Shown here piece after piece: positions 9,795-18,087 of a stretch of DNA of 64,000 nt. Numbering within the stretch: position 1 is the stretch's first letter; every line of letters begins with the position of its first letter. Made by a program: the position numbers and the translations under genes. The notes under the pieces are model-generated. The model searched no databases. It saw only the letters and a program-made list of their open reading frames with translations, and was not told the DNA's origin. Source of the DNA: Sphingobacterium sp. UBA2700 (GTDB lineage Bacteria > Bacteroidota > Bacteroidia > Sphingobacteriales > Sphingobacteriaceae); the NCBI GenBank assembly GCA_002354335.1, contig DELI01000033.1:134571-198570 (forward strand). Reading direction: 5' to 3'.

Positions 9795-9914
9795 GCCCTT
9801 TCAAACCCAATACAAACCCAATACAAACCCAATACAAACCCCAATCATAACCGCTCCGAAAGGGGTTTGATAGGGGTATAGTTGGGATATAGTTGGGGTA
9901 TAGTTGGGGTATGA
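9795..9914. repeat. Intergenic 11-bp-periodic inverted repeat, copy A
   Basis: The left arm has three units of AAACCCAATAC and a fourth variant (9802-9847). The centre contains CTCCGAAAGGGGTTTGA. The right arm (about 9871-9913) has TATAGTTGGGR units, also at 11-bp spacing, in the opposite sense. Related copies lie at 31076-31154 and 54061-54148. The period is not a multiple of three and the sequence is non-coding. Confidence 0.8.
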
Positions 9915-10003
9915 CTAAAATAAAATCTGTCGCGTTTCCATTAAACTAATAATAAAGATACGTGCTCTTGTTGATCATTGAAAACAGACATATTCAGAAA
10001 AAA

Positions 10004-10034
10004 AAAGGCTGTCTTAAAATATAAGACAGCCTTT
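10004..10034 (-). terminator. Intrinsic terminator after the second GHL10 gene
   Basis: A perfect 13-base stem (10004-10016 with 10022-10034, five-base loop) followed on the minus strand by a run of T. It lies 19 nt past the stop of the gene at 10053-11705. Confidence 0.9.
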
Positions 10035-10052
10035 CTTCTTTACTTAATATTA

Positions 10053-11705
10053 TTAATCTTCGATATTCTCTCCGATATAATCACCTTCATTCCCGAGGCG
10101 GTCAATTGGCTTCACGGCAATTGCGTTCAGTTTTTGTCCGTTCTTGGATTTCGGGAAACTAATTTCTGTTTGTGGTGCATCTAGTATCTCCACGCTCCAT
10201 GTGTCGCCATAACGGGCATAAGCCACCCATTTAAATACCTGCTCCGGCTGCTTGTGTAACCATTTTGCAAATATGCTACTTGGTTGTTTTGTCAACATCA
10301 ACGTAGGTTTCAATATAGGATTTGCAGAAAGCCATGGTGATGCGGGCACTAAAGCACGTTGGCTATAAGGTCCTTCGTGCAATGCTTTAAGCATGGAAGG
10401 ATTTTTCGTCAATCCTGCGATACTCCAGTGCACTGCACCGACCGAATTAGGAACGACTTGACGCGTCACTTCGATTTGTCTTTTGATCTCTTCCACACGG
10501 TTTGGCGACCTCACTTCAACCGTATTTAAGCCTGGCCATAAATGTCTATTATGGGTGTTTTCAGATTGCCACCACTTCAACAGGCTTGTAAAACTTTGCC
10601 TTGGAGGGTCAATCGGCCAGTAAAGCTGAGGCGTAAAATAATCGATCCAGCCTTCATTCAACCATAATTTTGCGTCGGCATAAAGCTCGTCGTATTGTGA
10701 AGAACCCGTCACGCCTGCAGGATAGCCGGGCTTCCAAATACCAAAAGGACTAAGACCGAACTTCACATGCGGTTTCTCTGCTTTAATTTCAGTATAGACG
10801 CGTTTGATAAATTTATTAACATTATCTCTGCGGAAATCAGCACGACTTAATTTTCCTCCAGATTGTCTATAAGCGTTCCATGTCGCATCATCCGGGAAGT
10901 CAGCGCCTCCGTTGTAGGTCGCATAGGGATAGAAATAATCATCAAAATGTACCCCGTCGATATCGTAACGTTTGACGATATCATGTACCACCGCAGCAGC
11001 ATGGTCTTGCGTTTTTTGGCTCGATGGATCAAACCAATACATACCGTTTCTAAGGCGCACGACATGGTCTGCCGCTTTTCTTACCATGGATTCGCTGGTA
11101 ACCGAACCGCCATTTGAATGGTGGGCACGGTAAGGATTTAACCATACATGAAGCTCCAACCCTCTTTTATGCGCTTCTTCTACCCAAAACTCCAAAGGAT
11201 CATAGTATGGTGAAGGTGCTTTACCAATTTGTCCGGTCAAGAAGTACGACCAAGGTTCATAAGGGGAGTTGTATAAGGCATCTGCCGAAGGGCGAACCTG
11301 AAAGATCACCGCGTTGAAGTTGTTTTCTTTCAACATATCCAACAAGCGGATCGCTTCTGCTTTTTGTTGCTCCGTTGATAGGTTATTTTTACTTGGCCAA
11401 TTGATATTCGCGACTGTTGCGATCCAAGCAGCACGGAATTCACGTGGAACCTGCGGCAATTTCGCCGTAAAAGCGGGCTTAGCCTTTTCTTTTTTTTCTA
11501 CTTTCGACGCCTGTTGTACAGGTTTTGTTTCTGCAGGTTTCTCCGCGTCTTTTGTTTCAGGAACCTGATTGGCAACCTGTGATTCCTTCGCTATTTCCGT
11601 TGGATTTTGTTTAGCGGCTTTGCTCTGCTTGTTCTTTGAACCGCAGGAAACGCCAGTAAACAATACCGCAGATAACGCGCAAAGACTAATAAATCTTCTC
11701 ATCAT
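10053..11705 (-). CDS. GHL10-type (DUF187/DigH-like) glycoside hydrolase lipoprotein
   Basis: A 550-residue lipoprotein (lipid Cys21 in LFTGVSCGSKNKQ) with a Lys/Pro/Ala/Gln-rich linker to about residue 82. The hydrolase domain carries EFRAAWIATVANINWP (89-104), FQVRPSADALYNSPYEPW (135-152), VWLNPYRAHH (187-196) and DGVHFDDYFYPY (250-261); the adjacent Asp pair is the likely catalytic centre. A C-terminal beta-sandwich of roughly 110 residues, fibronectin-III-like, follows. It is a paralogue of the protein at 1-1027. E. coli DigH (YddW) of this family cleaves denuded peptidoglycan strands. It lies directly downstream of nagA (gap 72 nt) but has a good promoter of its own at 11724-11755. Confidence 0.9.
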   Translation of the reverse strand: MMRRFISLCALSAVLFTGVSCGSKNKQSKAAKQNPTEIAKESQVANQVPETKDAEKPAETKPVQQASKVEKKEKAKPAFTAKLPQVPREFRAAWIATVANINWPSKNNLSTEQQKAEAIRLLDMLKENNFNAVIFQVRPSADALYNSPYEPWSYFLTGQIGKAPSPYYDPLEFWVEEAHKRGLELHVWLNPYRAHHSNGGSVTSESMVRKAADHVVRLRNGMYWFDPSSQKTQDHAAAVVHDIVKRYDIDGVHFDDYFYPYATYNGGADFPDDATWNAYRQSGGKLSRADFRRDNVNKFIKRVYTEIKAEKPHVKFGLSPFGIWKPGYPAGVTGSSQYDELYADAKLWLNEGWIDYFTPQLYWPIDPPRQSFTSLLKWWQSENTHNRHLWPGLNTVEVRSPNRVEEIKRQIEVTRQVVPNSVGAVHWSIAGLTKNPSMLKALHEGPYSQRALVPASPWLSANPILKPTLMLTKQPSSIFAKWLHKQPEQVFKWVAYARYGDTWSVEILDAPQTEISFPKSKNGQKLNAIAVKPIDRLGNEGDYIGENIED

Positions 11706-11723
11706 ATACAGTTTCTTAACTTA

Positions 11724-11755
11724 CAAAACTACATCTTTTTGCACGTTTATGTCAA
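11724..11755 (-). promoter_or_regulatory. Bacteroidota-type promoter for the second GHL10 gene
   Basis: On the minus strand there is a -33 TTG (11753-11755), a 21-nt spacer and a -7 box TAGTTTTG (11731-11724) matching TAnnTTTG. Transcription would start about 12 nt before the ATG. The -33 region overlaps TGCACGTTTATGTC (11740-11753), a weak relative of the ACGCATAAA motif. Confidence 0.6.
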
Positions 11756-11777
11756 ATTGTAACCTATAAGTTATACG

Positions 11778-12887
11778 TTAAATAATCAATTGCCCCTCAA
11801 AAACAACTTGTTGCACGCGATATTCCGAATCAAAAACGAGGATATTCGCCAGACTTTGGGATCTCAAATTCCCGATGTCATCGCGCGCAATTTGGCGTGC
11901 AGGATAAAGCGTGGCCATGCGTAGCGCTTCGGACAGGTCTATACCGACCTGCTGCACGCAGTTTTTCACCGCCTGCAATAAAGACAACGCAGAACCGGAA
12001 AGTGTACCGTCCGGCATGACGTAATGATCGCCGTTCAACACATGTTGATAGACGCCCTTGTTGCATGCAGCAACCGCATCCGTTATTAAAAACAGACGCT
12101 CGCCCATCAATTCTTTGCTGAGTCGCACCGCTTGATAATCCACATGTATACCATCAACGATAATAGAGGCTGCCACGGAAGCATGCGAAAATGCTGCACC
12201 CGGTATTCCAACTTCCCGATGATGGAATGGCGACATGGCATTCCACAAGTGTGTTACCATACCTATCCCCTTATTAAAGGCAGACGTTGCTTGTTGATAG
12301 CTGGCAGTACTATGTCCAAGCGTTAAGCGGATACCCTGCTCCTGCAGATAGTCGATGCATTCCTGATCCATTAACTCTGCAGCAATGGTCATTATTCTAA
12401 CCACATCTTGACCCTGTAATAAATCTTCCAACAAAGGCTTCGTTGCTTTGATAATGAGTTCTTCGGGATGTGCTCCTCGTTTTGCAGGATTTAGGAAAGG
12501 ACCTTCCAGATGCAAGCCTAAAGCTACTTTGGACTGCGCTTTGCGAAACACATTGATGGCCGTTTTGAAAACCGCTAAGGTGTTTGTCGCCAAGGTGGGC
12601 ATATACGATGTACAGCCCTGCTTCAGTAAGTTATTATCTATTCTAGAGAGGGACTCCACGGTCAACTCGGCAGAAAACAGGTCATTGCCCGTACCATAAA
12701 TTTGCAGGTCGATTAGCCCCGGACAGATATTGCCTCCTTGCACATCGATTACCTCAAAATCACCGGGAATCTCGCTCACTGGCACGATTGCTAGGATTCG
12801 ATCTCTGTTAACAAGTACAGCATGGTTATCTAAGACCTGATATTCCGTAAAGATCCGGCCATTGCTTAAGGCTAGGTTTTGATTCAT
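11778..12887 (-). CDS. nagA: N-acetylglucosamine-6-phosphate deacetylase
   Basis: A 369-residue cytoplasmic amidohydrolase that removes acetate from GlcNAc-6-phosphate in amino-sugar and peptidoglycan recycling. Family motifs are intact: ICPGLIDLQIYGTG (54-67), HLEGPFLNPAKRGAHP (126-141, with the metal-binding Glu), LGHS (190-193), THLWNAM (212-218), DGIH (245-248) and ITDA (268-271, catalytic Asp). The length is normal. It is transcribed away from ridA and sits upstream of the second GHL10 gene, in keeping with a role in using sugars released from cell-wall glycan. No nagB or murQ is present in the window. Confidence 0.95.
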   Translation of the reverse strand: MNQNLALSNGRIFTEYQVLDNHAVLVNRDRILAIVPVSEIPGDFEVIDVQGGNICPGLIDLQIYGTGNDLFSAELTVESLSRIDNNLLKQGCTSYMPTLATNTLAVFKTAINVFRKAQSKVALGLHLEGPFLNPAKRGAHPEELIIKATKPLLEDLLQGQDVVRIMTIAAELMDQECIDYLQEQGIRLTLGHSTASYQQATSAFNKGIGMVTHLWNAMSPFHHREVGIPGAAFSHASVAASIIVDGIHVDYQAVRLSKELMGERLFLITDAVAACNKGVYQHVLNGDHYVMPDGTLSGSALSLLQAVKNCVQQVGIDLSEALRMATLYPARQIARDDIGNLRSQSLANILVFDSEYRVQQVVFEGQLII

Positions 12888-12989
12888 CCTGCAATATAGG
12901 CAGTTTTCATTTTTTTCTAAATATTCAACGCTCTAATTGTATCTTAGTCCTTATTAGCATGTAACAGAAAAGAATAAATCTATACGATT

Positions 12990-13376
12990 ATGTCACAAAA
13001 AGAAATCTTAAATACCGACAAAGCCCCTGCAGCTATCGGTCCATACAATCAAGCCATTAAAGCTGACAAGACTTTATACGTTTCAGGGCAAATCCCCTTG
13101 ATTCCGGAAACGATGGAATTGATCAGCACAGGCGTTGCTGATGAGGCACATCAGGTTTTGAAGAACGTTGGTGCCATCTTAAAAAATGCAGGTTATGATT
13201 TTAAGGATGTGGTAAAGACCAGCATATTCTTGAGCAGCATGGATTACTTTGCTACAGTAAACGAAGTGTATTCGGAATACTTCAAAGAAATTCAGCCCGC
13301 AAGAGAATGTGTTGCTGTTAAGACACTTCCGAAAGAGGTAAATGTGGAGATTTCCGTAATTGCGTGGAAGGCATAA
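12990..13376 (+). CDS. ridA: RidA family reactive imine/enamine deaminase
   Basis: A 128-residue RidA/YjgF/UK114 protein. It has IGPYNQAIKADKTLYVSGQIPL (16-37) and the C-terminal signature PARECVAVKTLPKEVNVEI with the catalytic Arg105. RidA hydrolyses reactive enamine and imine intermediates such as 2-aminoacrylate, which PLP enzymes and serine/threonine dehydratases release. It is a single-gene unit transcribed divergently from nagA. An L-serine dehydratase (29427-30854) is elsewhere in the window but not linked. Confidence 0.95.
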   Translation: MSQKEILNTDKAPAAIGPYNQAIKADKTLYVSGQIPLIPETMELISTGVADEAHQVLKNVGAILKNAGYDFKDVVKTSIFLSSMDYFATVNEVYSEYFKEIQPARECVAVKTLPKEVNVEISVIAWKA

Positions 13377-13904
13377 GTGCAAACAATCCTTTTATTTTAT
13401 AATGGGTGTCACTTTTTAAACGCATAAAAAGCGGGATGTTTGTATTAAGCAATTCACAACGCTTACTATTTAAATTTGGACACTTTTTTTATACTATAAA
13501 AGTCTGCATGTAGCCCTACAGCGCAGCATAATTGTTGAAACACAACCTAAAAAAGCTAGACAACCTGAACAATGTTTAGCTTTTTTGCTTTTTAGTATTT
13601 AGTAGTTAGTATTTAGTATAAAGACCAATGACGGCTACTAGGTTGAATACTTTTTTATGGCGGTTGGTTTTAAACCAAGAAAAAAAGTATTTAGTAGTTA
13701 GTAATTAGTATAAAGACCAATGACGCTACATCCTGCCCATCCGAGCATCCTTCCTTTCCTGCTTCAAAACAAAACGTGTCAAATGTCTGAAATCTTATGT
13801 CTAATATCTCATTCCAGCCCAAGGTCTAACTACTAAATACTAACTACTAAATACTATTCAACAGAAATAGCAAAGATTTTTCATTAATTTAGTGGGATTC
13901 CAAG
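13377..13904. other. Intergenic region between ridA and recG
   Basis: No gene is seen. The region contains an ACGCATAAA motif (13420-13428), a possible weak hairpin with T-run (about 13549-13588, AAAGCTA arms) and the TAGTATTTAGTA-type repeats at 13591-13857. Confidence 0.6.
13591..13857. repeat. TTTAGTAGTTAGTATTTAGTA direct and inverted repeats
   Basis: A near-identical block of about 38 nt occurs at 13596-13633 and 13687-13724, each ending in AAAGACCAATGACG. A complementary copy of the AT-rich part (ACTACTAAATACTA units) lies at 13827-13857. The arrangement is two direct copies plus one inverted copy, with no open frame. Confidence 0.75.
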
Positions 13905-16010
13905 ATGGCAGAATTATCGTTAATCACCCCTATTGAATATTTGAAAGGCGTTGGCCCGCAGAAGGCCGATGTACTCAAGAAAGAGTTGCAGATATTTACT
14001 ATTGGCGATCTGCTTGAATGCTACCCTTTTCGGTATATCGACAAGACCAAGTTTCATAAAATCCGTGAATTGCATCCTGATATGGTTGGTGCACAGGTTC
14101 TGGGGCGCTTAGTTTCGTTGCAGGAGGTTGGCGAAAAGAAAGGGAAGCGCCTGCTTGCTCAATTTAGAGACGATACGGGTGTCATGGAGCTGGTTTGGTT
14201 TCAAAGTCTTTCCTGGCTGAAGAAAAGTCTAAAGGTGGGAGCGGCTTATGTGATGTATGGTAAACCTACGGAGTTCAATGGGACATTGTCGGTTACCCAT
14301 CCCGAGATGGAGCTTTATCAGCAAAAAGAGAAGCGCATAGGTAATATGAGCATGCAACCAGTTTATTCTTCTACCGAAAAGCTGAAGAAATTCAACTTGG
14401 ATAGCAAAGGAATACAGAAATTGCAAGAGGCCGCCTTAGCGACTGTGTTCCGAACCTTAGTTGAGCCTCTGCCACCCTATATCCTAGAGCAACATCAGTT
14501 GATGCCTTATGCTCAGGCCTTACTATCCATTCATTTTCCACAGAATGAACAGTTGATGGCTGCTGCAATCCGGCGTTTAAAGTTTGAAGAGCTTTTTATC
14601 ATACAATTGCGCTTGCTTCGAAACAAGCAGTTGAATACGCAGAAATACCGGGGGCATCGTTTTACGGAGGTTGGCGAGAAATTCAACAGCTTCTTTAGCG
14701 AGCGACTTCCTTTCCCATTGACCAATGCGCAAAAGCGGGTAATCAAAGAGATACGGGTTGATACGAATACCGGTGCACAGATGAATAGGTTGGTGCAGGG
14801 GGATGTTGGTTCGGGCAAGACGGTGGTGGCTCTGATGAGCATGCTCTTGGCCATTGACAATGGCTTCCAAGCCTGTATGATGGCACCGACAGAAATATTG
14901 GCGACACAGCATTATAACGGGCTTAAAGAACTTCTGGGCGATGATATTTGTAATATCAAATTGCTTACCGGTTCGACGCCTAGCAAGGCGCGAAGGATCA
15001 TTCATCAAGAGCTGGAAGATGGCACGTTGGATATTCTGATCGGTACGCATGCGCTAATCGAGGATAAGGTCAGGTTTAAGAACATCGGTTTTGTTGTTAT
15101 CGATGAGCAACATCGCTTCGGTGTGGAACAGCGTGCCAAGCTATGGCGAAAAAATACCATTCCACCGCATATGCTGGTGATGACAGCGACGCCTATACCG
15201 CGTACCCTGGCCATGACCATGTACGGCGATTTGGATATCTCGGTAATCGATGAGTTGCCGGCAGGCAGAAAACCGATTAAAACGGTTCATTTTTTTGAGA
15301 ATAAACGACTGCGCGTGTTTGGATTTATGCGCGAAGAGATAGCAAAAGGGCGACAGATCTACATTGTTTACCCTTTGATCAAGGAGTCTGAGAAGATGGA
15401 TCTGCTTTATTTGGAGGCAGGTTTAGAAGGCTTATTGCGTGAGTTTCCGATGCCGCAATACCAAATCAGCATAGTGCATGGCAAGATGAGTGTAAAGGAT
15501 AAAGACTTTGAGATGCAACGTTTTGTAAAACATCAGACGCAAATTATGGTAGCAACGACGGTCATTGAGGTTGGGGTCAATGTGCCAAATGCGTCAGTGA
15601 TGGTTATTGAAAACTCGGAACGCTTTGGGCTTTCACAATTGCACCAGTTACGTGGTCGCGTAGGTCGTGGTGCCGAACAATCTTATTGTATCTTGATGTC
15701 GAGCAATAAACTAAGCAAAGAAGGAAGAACTCGATTGGAAACCATGGTGCGTACGAACGACGGCTTCGAAATTGCAGAGGTTGACTTGCAGCTTCGCGGG
15801 CCGGGCGACATCTCTGGTACCCAGCAGTCTGGTGTTTTGGAGATGAAGATTGCCGATTTAGCGAAAGATCAAGCGATCCTTTCAGAAGCCAGAAATTCGG
15901 TGATACAGATCTTCAAAGAAGACCCTAACCTTACGGCGGAGAAGAACCAGCCTTTAGTACAGATCCTGAACCAAAGAGGCTCGGCGATTTCTTGGGACAA
16001 AATATCTTAA
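13905..16010 (+). CDS. recG: ATP-dependent DNA helicase RecG
   Basis: A 701-residue superfamily 2 helicase that remodels stalled replication forks and Holliday junctions. The N-terminal helix-hairpin region (GVGPQKADVLKKELQI) and the wedge OB-fold (about 60-140) come first. The helicase motor follows: Walker A GDVGSGKT (299-306), motif II DEQH (400-403), TATPIPRTLAMTMYGDLD, and motif VI with HQLRGRVGRGAEQSYCILM. Length and order are standard. The nearest promoter element is weak (TAATTTAG near 13884). hflX follows 87 nt downstream with its own promoter. Confidence 0.97.
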   Translation: MAELSLITPIEYLKGVGPQKADVLKKELQIFTIGDLLECYPFRYIDKTKFHKIRELHPDMVGAQVLGRLVSLQEVGEKKGKRLLAQFRDDTGVMELVWFQSLSWLKKSLKVGAAYVMYGKPTEFNGTLSVTHPEMELYQQKEKRIGNMSMQPVYSSTEKLKKFNLDSKGIQKLQEAALATVFRTLVEPLPPYILEQHQLMPYAQALLSIHFPQNEQLMAAAIRRLKFEELFIIQLRLLRNKQLNTQKYRGHRFTEVGEKFNSFFSERLPFPLTNAQKRVIKEIRVDTNTGAQMNRLVQGDVGSGKTVVALMSMLLAIDNGFQACMMAPTEILATQHYNGLKELLGDDICNIKLLTGSTPSKARRIIHQELEDGTLDILIGTHALIEDKVRFKNIGFVVIDEQHRFGVEQRAKLWRKNTIPPHMLVMTATPIPRTLAMTMYGDLDISVIDELPAGRKPIKTVHFFENKRLRVFGFMREEIAKGRQIYIVYPLIKESEKMDLLYLEAGLEGLLREFPMPQYQISIVHGKMSVKDKDFEMQRFVKHQTQIMVATTVIEVGVNVPNASVMVIENSERFGLSQLHQLRGRVGRGAEQSYCILMSSNKLSKEGRTRLETMVRTNDGFEIAEVDLQLRGPGDISGTQQSGVLEMKIADLAKDQAILSEARNSVIQIFKEDPNLTAEKNQPLVQILNQRGSAISWDKIS

Positions 16011-16024
16011 AAACCTTACCTTTG
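15992..16024 (+). promoter_or_regulatory. Bacteroidota-type promoter for hflX
   Basis: A -33 TTG (15992-15994) and -7 TACCTTTG (16017-16024) are separated by 22 nt. The -33 lies inside the end of recG. The expected leader before hflX is about 70 nt. Confidence 0.55.
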
Positions 16025-16097
16025 TATCCTTGTTCTATACTTAGTAACAAGGGAATGCGTTGAAACACTCCTATGCAATAAACATTAAATATAATAC

Positions 16098-17288
16098 ATG
16101 GCGAGAATAAAAATATATGATACAGCAGTAAAGCCTGAGACGGCGGTATTGGTCAGTGTGATCACTCCAGATGTTTCAGATCAGACTGCAAAGGAATATT
16201 TAGAGGAATTGGAGTTTTTAGTGACGACTGCCGGCGGGATTACCAAAGGCATATTCACGCAGAAGCTTCACTTTCCGGACCGCGCAACATTCGTTGGTAG
16301 CGGAAAGTTGGAAGAGATTAAAGAGTTTATCAAAGCTGAAGAAATTGATATCGTAGTTTTTGATGATGAACTATCGCCTTCGCAGCTAAGAAATATCGAG
16401 AAATACTTTGAGATCAAAGTACTGGACCGCTCCAACCTAATTTTAGACATCTTCGCGAAGCATGCGAAAACAGCGCAAGCGAAGACGCAGGTGGAGTTGG
16501 CGCAGCTGCAATATTTATTGCCACGATTGACGCGTATGTGGACTCACTTAGAGCGTCAGCGCGGTGGTATTGGTATGCGTGGTCCTGGGGAGAGTCAGAT
16601 TGAGAGTGATAGACGGATGATCTTGAACAAGATTTCCTTATTGAAAGAGCGCTTGCGCAATATCGATAAACAAAACGAGACACAGCGTAAGAACCGTGGC
16701 GAGATGATCCGTGTGGCATTGGTGGGTTATACCAACGTTGGTAAGTCGACCATCATGAATATGATTTCAAAGTCGGATGTATTGATCGAGAATAAGTTGT
16801 TTGCGACTTTGGATACGACAGTGAGAAAGGTCGTAATCGACAATTTACCATTCTTGCTTTCGGACACGGTTGGTTTCATTCGTAAGTTGCCTCACCATTT
16901 GGTAGAGTGTTTTAAGTCGACATTGGATGAGGTTCGCGAGGCGGATGTACTGATTCATGTGGTGGATATTTCGCACCCTTACTTTGAAGATCATATTCAC
17001 GCGGTAAACGAGACCTTGAAGGATATCGGCGCGGTGGATAAACCGATTATTACGGTATTCAATAAAATTGACGCATACAAGCCGCCAGTAGAAGTTGATG
17101 AAGAAGGCGAAGAGATCAAAGTGACATTAGATGATTTCAGAAATTCATGGATGGCAAAGAATTCGGATCCGGCGATATTTATCTCGGCAACCGATAAGAT
17201 CAACGTGGAAGAATTTAAAGAGAAGTTATATGAGATTATCGTCAAGATGCATAACGCACGATATCCATATAACAACTTATTATATTAA
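16098..17288 (+). CDS. hflX: Ribosome-associated GTPase HflX
   Basis: A 396-residue GTPase that splits or rescues stalled ribosomes. The N-terminal HflX domain contains FDDELSPSQLRN (88-99) and the signature RGGIGMRGPGESQIE (155-169). The G domain has the P-loop GYTNVGKST (210-218), then DTVGFIRKLPHHLVECFKSTL, and NKID. The glycine-rich linker and a coiled helical segment (175-200) are present. It starts a two-gene unit with lipB, which begins 27 nt after its stop. Confidence 0.97.
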   Translation: MARIKIYDTAVKPETAVLVSVITPDVSDQTAKEYLEELEFLVTTAGGITKGIFTQKLHFPDRATFVGSGKLEEIKEFIKAEEIDIVVFDDELSPSQLRNIEKYFEIKVLDRSNLILDIFAKHAKTAQAKTQVELAQLQYLLPRLTRMWTHLERQRGGIGMRGPGESQIESDRRMILNKISLLKERLRNIDKQNETQRKNRGEMIRVALVGYTNVGKSTIMNMISKSDVLIENKLFATLDTTVRKVVIDNLPFLLSDTVGFIRKLPHHLVECFKSTLDEVREADVLIHVVDISHPYFEDHIHAVNETLKDIGAVDKPIITVFNKIDAYKPPVEVDEEGEEIKVTLDDFRNSWMAKNSDPAIFISATDKINVEEFKEKLYEIIVKMHNARYPYNNLLY

Positions 17289-17315
17289 TCGAATCAGGAG
17301 TTCGAAAAGAGTAGC

Positions 17316-18014
17316 ATGCAGAATAAAAAAGTGCAGTTTATTGACTGGGGCTTGGTAGATTATCAGGAAGCGTGGGACAGACAAGAGGAGATCTTCGCCA
17401 AGACGCTGGCAATAAAACACGATAACAGGGTCAACAATACGACATTGGAGACTCCAAATTACCTCATCTTTACCGAGCACCCCCATGTGTATACGCTTGG
17501 GAAAAGTGGACACATGGAGTACTTACTGCTGGATGAAGAGGGGCTTAAAGAAAAGAACGCGACCTTCTATAAGATCAATAGAGGTGGCGATATTACCTAT
17601 CATGGGCCAGGACAGATTGTAGGATACCCTATTTTGGATCTGGACAACTTCTTTACCGATATTCATCTGTATTTAAGGACGCTGGAAGAGGCGATCATTA
17701 TGACGCTTGCGGAATATGGAATCGAAGCCGGAAGATATCCTGGCTATACCGGGGTTTGGTTGGATCCGGATAATGAGAAGGCGAGAAAGATTTGTGCGAT
17801 GGGCGTGAGAGCATCAAGATGGGTGACAATGCACGGATTTGCATTTAATGTGAATGCGGATTTGAATTATTTTGGGAATATCGTTCCTTGCGGAATTGAT
17901 GATAAGGATGTCACGTCGATGGAACGCGAGCTGGGTAGAAAGCTCGATATGGAAGAAGTGAAAGGGAAACTGAAAGGGAATTTGGGAAAACTTTTTGAGA
18001 TGGAGTTAGGGTGA
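17316..18014 (+). CDS. lipB: Octanoyltransferase (lipoyl synthesis)
   Basis: A 232-residue LipB that transfers octanoyl from acyl carrier protein to lipoyl domains. The signature RGGDITYHGPGQIVGYPILD spans 89-108. The catalytic pair is visible as Lys158 (ARKICAMGVRAS) and Cys192 (VPCGIDDKDV). It is 27 nt downstream of hflX, and a strong hairpin terminator follows 10 nt after its stop. Confidence 0.97.
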   Translation: MQNKKVQFIDWGLVDYQEAWDRQEEIFAKTLAIKHDNRVNNTTLETPNYLIFTEHPHVYTLGKSGHMEYLLLDEEGLKEKNATFYKINRGGDITYHGPGQIVGYPILDLDNFFTDIHLYLRTLEEAIIMTLAEYGIEAGRYPGYTGVWLDPDNEKARKICAMGVRASRWVTMHGFAFNVNADLNYFGNIVPCGIDDKDVTSMERELGRKLDMEEVKGKLKGNLGKLFEMELG

Positions 18015-18023
18015 TGTAGACAT

Positions 18024-18058
18024 AAAAATCCCCAAGCAGATTGCTTGGGGATTTTTTT
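18024..18058. terminator. Bidirectional terminator between lipB and the TlpA gene
   Basis: A perfect 15-base stem (18024-18038 with 18042-18056, three-base loop) has A/T runs on both sides. It can end transcription of lipB on the plus strand and of the SusCD-TlpA operon on the minus strand. Confidence 0.9.
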
Positions 18059-18087
18059 ATGTTAACCTTCCGTTTTCCTCGGAGAAA

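Larger units (their letters stand above)
9289..10003. other. Long intergenic region between namZ and the second GHL10 gene
   Basis: No convincing coding sequence was found. The stretch holds the motif at 9411-9427, a further AACGCATGTTTGCG segment near 9429-9443, and the 11-bp-periodic repeat at 9795-9914. The only longer open frame on the minus strand (about 9384-9599) has no recognisable protein character. Confidence 0.6.

Noticed and set aside
9802..9847. Short direct repeats that might be a CRISPR array
   Set aside because: The units are 11 bp with no unique spacers and are followed by inverted copies; no cas gene is present.
14577..15050. 157-codon open frame antisense to recG
   Set aside because: It lies wholly inside a conserved helicase gene and shows no family features.
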